Shown: positions 5,122 to 6,217 of the stretch, in pieces
How the letters are laid out: every line of letters starts with the position of its first letter
Position numbering within the stretch: the first letter of the stretch is position 1
Translations under genes and position numbers: made by a program
The notes under the pieces: model-generated
Database searches by the model: none
What the model saw: the letters and a program-made list of their open reading frames with translations, nothing else
Told to the model about the DNA's origin: nothing
DNA from: Physcocola sp002396385
GTDB taxonomy: Bacteria; Bacteroidota; Bacteroidia; Bacteroidales; Paludibacteraceae
NCBI GenBank assembly: GCA_946535435.1
Contig: CAMNDM010000084.1
Coordinates: 1 to 6,217, forward strand
Direction of reading: 5' to 3'
Length of the DNA stretch: 6,217 bases

Positions 5122-5937
5122 ATGGATTTTTTCAGGTGGGGTGCTTGTTCCGCTCTTGTTGTCTGTTTGGGTAGTTGTCTGTCTGGCAATAACGGACCCG
5201 ACAACGAACAACAGACGAACCGCAAGCTGGAGGAATTGACCAAACAGTACGAGGCTGGCAATATAACTAATTCGGAGTATAATAAGAAAAGGGCCGAAAT
5301 TCTAGAAGTTACAGGAAAAGGAAACCGAGATTGTTATGGCACTGTAAGTGGCCACACGTATGTTGACCTTGGTTTGTCGGTTAAGTGGTCTACCTGTAAT
5401 TTAGGCGCAGACAAAGAAACTGGGTCTGGTGAATTTTTCGCCTGGGGTGAACTGAAACCTAAAAATCGTTACTTGTGGAAGAACTATTTATTGTGTAAGG
5501 GTTCTGACCACCAATTGACCAAGTATTGTTCGGATGCGGTTTATGGTGTAGAAGACAATAAAAACACCTTGGAGAACTGCGATGACGCCGCTTTTGCTGT
5601 TTGGGGTAAAAAGTGGAGAATGCCGACTAGCGCCGAATGCGATGAGTTGAAAAATGGCTGTACATGGGTATGGACCAACGACTTTAATGGGACCGGTATA
5701 GCAGGAAGGAAAGGAACGTCCATCAAGAATGGTGCCGTTATCTTCTTCCCCGCCGCTGGCTTCAGACTCGACGACAAACGTTCGGGAGAGGGTGAAGTTG
5801 GTTATTACTGGTCGTCGACACTCGACAAAAACGACAACGGTAGTTCCGTTTTCATGTATTTAGACGGGGCAAGTCTTATTACCAGTACCTATTACCGTAT
5901 GGCGGGCATGAATATCCGTCCGGTTGTTGTCAAGTAA
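5122..5937 (+). CDS. Lipoprotein with SHOCT-like segment and FISUMP-type domain
   Basis: 271 residues from ATG 5122, 10 nt after the RHH gene. An in-frame ATG at 5065 would give 290 residues but overlaps that gene by 47 bp and buries the signal peptide. From 5122 the protein starts MDFFRWGACSALVVCLGSC, a lipoprotein signal with Cys19 after LGS. Residues 36-61 (LEELTKQYEAGNITNSEY then NKKRAEIL) match the SHOCT pattern 'LEEL-x-LY-x-AG-x-IT-x-EE(Y/F)-x-x-K-x-x-IL'. Residues 74-268 are the FISUMP (Fibrobacter paralogous)-type domain: GHTYVDLGLSVKWSTCNLGA, FFAWGE, WGKKWRMPT, FFPAAGFR, GYYWSS and a final NIRPV. Such domains are frequent in secreted gut Bacteroidetes proteins, with no defined biochemical role I can state. 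After Cys19 there is no acidic surface-export signal, so it probably faces the periplasm. Sharing an operon with parA is the odd point. Confidence 0.85.
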   Translation: MDFFRWGACSALVVCLGSCLSGNNGPDNEQQTNRKLEELTKQYEAGNITNSEYNKKRAEILEVTGKGNRDCYGTVSGHTYVDLGLSVKWSTCNLGADKETGSGEFFAWGELKPKNRYLWKNYLLCKGSDHQLTKYCSDAVYGVEDNKNTLENCDDAAFAVWGKKWRMPTSAECDELKNGCTWVWTNDFNGTGIAGRKGTSIKNGAVIFFPAAGFRLDDKRSGEGEVGYYWSSTLDKNDNGSSVFMYLDGASLITSTYYRMAGMNIRPVVVK

Positions 5938-5958
5938 CTAAAAAATAAAGAATTACTT

Positions 5959-5999
5959 ACAGCGGAAGAACTTTAAAAACGTTCTTCCGCTGTTATTTT
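5959..5999 (+). terminator. Strong intrinsic terminator of the parA-RHH-lipoprotein unit
   Basis: A perfect 13-bp stem (ACAGCGGAAGAAC at 5959-5971 pairing with 5981-5993) closes a 9-nt loop and is followed by TATTTT. It lies 21 nt after the lipoprotein stop. No comparable terminator exists between parA and the lipoprotein gene, which supports one transcript for all three genes. Confidence 0.88.
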
Positions 6000-6009
6000 C
6001 TACCCATTT

Positions 6010-6042
6010 ATAGTTATAGCAGACAATAAAAATCATAACTAT
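6010..6042. repeat. 8-bp inverted repeat in the final intergenic region
   Basis: ATAGTTAT (6010-6017) and ATAACTAT (6035-6042) are perfect inverted arms separated by 17 nt. The repeat lies just upstream of a candidate promoter and could be an operator, but AT-rich DNA yields such repeats by chance fairly often. Confidence 0.35.
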
Positions 6043-6048
6043 TGGCGA

Positions 6049-6079
6049 TTTTTCGGTGTTGTGTCTATCACTATTTTTG
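6049..6079 (+). promoter_or_regulatory. Candidate promoter for the terminal short ORF
   Basis: TATTTTTG at 6072-6079 matches the -7 consensus TAnnTTTG. At the ideal 19-nt distance upstream the sequence is TTTT (6049-6052) instead of TTTG. The -7 box is flanked by two direct copies of TATCAC (6066-6071 and 6082-6087), 16 bp apart. Start of transcription would be about 25 nt before the ATG at 6110. Confidence 0.4.
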
Positions 6080-6109
6080 TTTATCACAAACTAAAACAAA
6101 TATAAAAAT

Positions 6110-6178
6110 ATGAAACGTAGTATCTCCATGCTCGTAGTTACCATGCTGGCACTATTTATGGGTATTGCTGTCCGCTAA
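6110..6178 (+). CDS. 22-codon signal-peptide-like ORF, possibly a truncated secreted-protein gene
   Basis: ATG 6110 to TAA 6176-6178 encodes 22 residues with a textbook signal-peptide layout: basic start MKRS, then a hydrophobic core MLVVTMLALFMGIAV, then Arg and stop. The leader before the ATG (CAAATATAAAAAT) closely resembles that of parA (AAATATATAAAAT), and a candidate -7 box lies upstream, so initiation here is plausible. A signal peptide with no mature protein suggests a broken gene: a premature stop, deletion or insertion right after the secretion signal. Past the TAA the same frame stays open to the window edge (KIKSIKLQSARPI). A frameshift into the next frame would reach another stop at 6208-6210. 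It could also be a genuine small membrane peptide. I do not recognise the gene. Confidence 0.4.
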   Translation: MKRSISMLVVTMLALFMGIAVR

Positions 6179-6209
6179 AAAATAAAAAGCATAAAACTCC
6201 AGTCCGCTA
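6170..6209. repeat. 8-bp direct repeat GTCCGCTA spanning the stop of the short ORF
   Basis: GTCCGCTA occurs at 6170-6177 and again at 6202-6209, with 24 nt of A-rich sequence between. The first copy includes the first two bases of the TAA stop of the 22-codon ORF. A direct repeat of this size at a truncated gene resembles a target-site duplication or slippage scar, but the window ends too soon to tell. Confidence 0.5.
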
Positions 6210-6217
6210 GGCCTATA

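Noticed and set aside
1..6217. CRISPR array, tRNA or rRNA gene, or insertion sequence
   Set aside because: No regularly spaced long repeats, no cloverleaf-like segment with a GTTCRA core and CCA-type end, and no transposase frame or terminal inverted repeats were seen on either strand.

Overview
The window looks like Bacteroidales chromosome (Bacteroides/Prevotella-like). It has a textbook Bacteroidetes promoter (TTTG-N19-TAnnTTTG) in front of parA, and most genes have A/T-rich start regions rather than Shine-Dalgarno sites. It also carries a FecE-type ATPase with an LSDGERQ signature, a periplasmic family 3 glycosidase, and a lipoprotein with the 'VDLGLSVKW' repeat domain common in gut Bacteroidetes. 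The assignment is an inference from these traits; no rRNA, tRNA or species marker is present.

Layout. (1) Positions 1-480 are GC-rich (about 55% in the first 120 bases). They hold the 3' end of a plus-strand gene that resembles a phage tail/baseplate protein, and a convergent minus-strand gene for a secreted cysteine/histidine-rich protein with an unusually strong Shine-Dalgarno site. The two overlap antisense by 113 bp. This looks like the edge of a prophage or its cargo. (2) Positions 478-850 are an AT-rich stretch with no convincing gene. (3) 851-1627 encodes a FecE/BtuD-type ABC ATPase with no permease or binding-protein gene beside it. (4) 1734-3971 encodes an intact secreted BglX-like beta-glucosidase. 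(5) 3972-4107 is a dense regulatory region: three tandem 8-bp repeats, five TGCTA/TAGCA pentamers, a terminator-like hairpin, and a promoter whose spacer holds a perfect dyad. (6) 4108-5937 is a compact three-gene unit: a small ParA ATPase, a ribbon-helix-helix (RHH) protein with a disordered N-terminal tail, and a lipoprotein joining a SHOCT-like segment to a FISUMP-type domain. It ends at a 13-bp perfect-stem terminator (5959-5999). (7) The last 220 bases hold a promoter-like region and a 22-codon ORF that is essentially only a signal peptide, closed by an 8-bp sequence repeated directly 32 bp further on.

Function. ParA, the RHH protein and the repeats upstream have the architecture of a type Ib partition cassette: ATPase, centromere-binding RHH adaptor, and an operator/centromere upstream. 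The RHH protein would bind the repeats, repress its own promoter and recruit ParA. The unexpected part is the lipoprotein 10 nt downstream before the shared terminator. The beta-glucosidase and the ABC ATPase look like ordinary neighbours, though the ATPase is separated from its expected partners.
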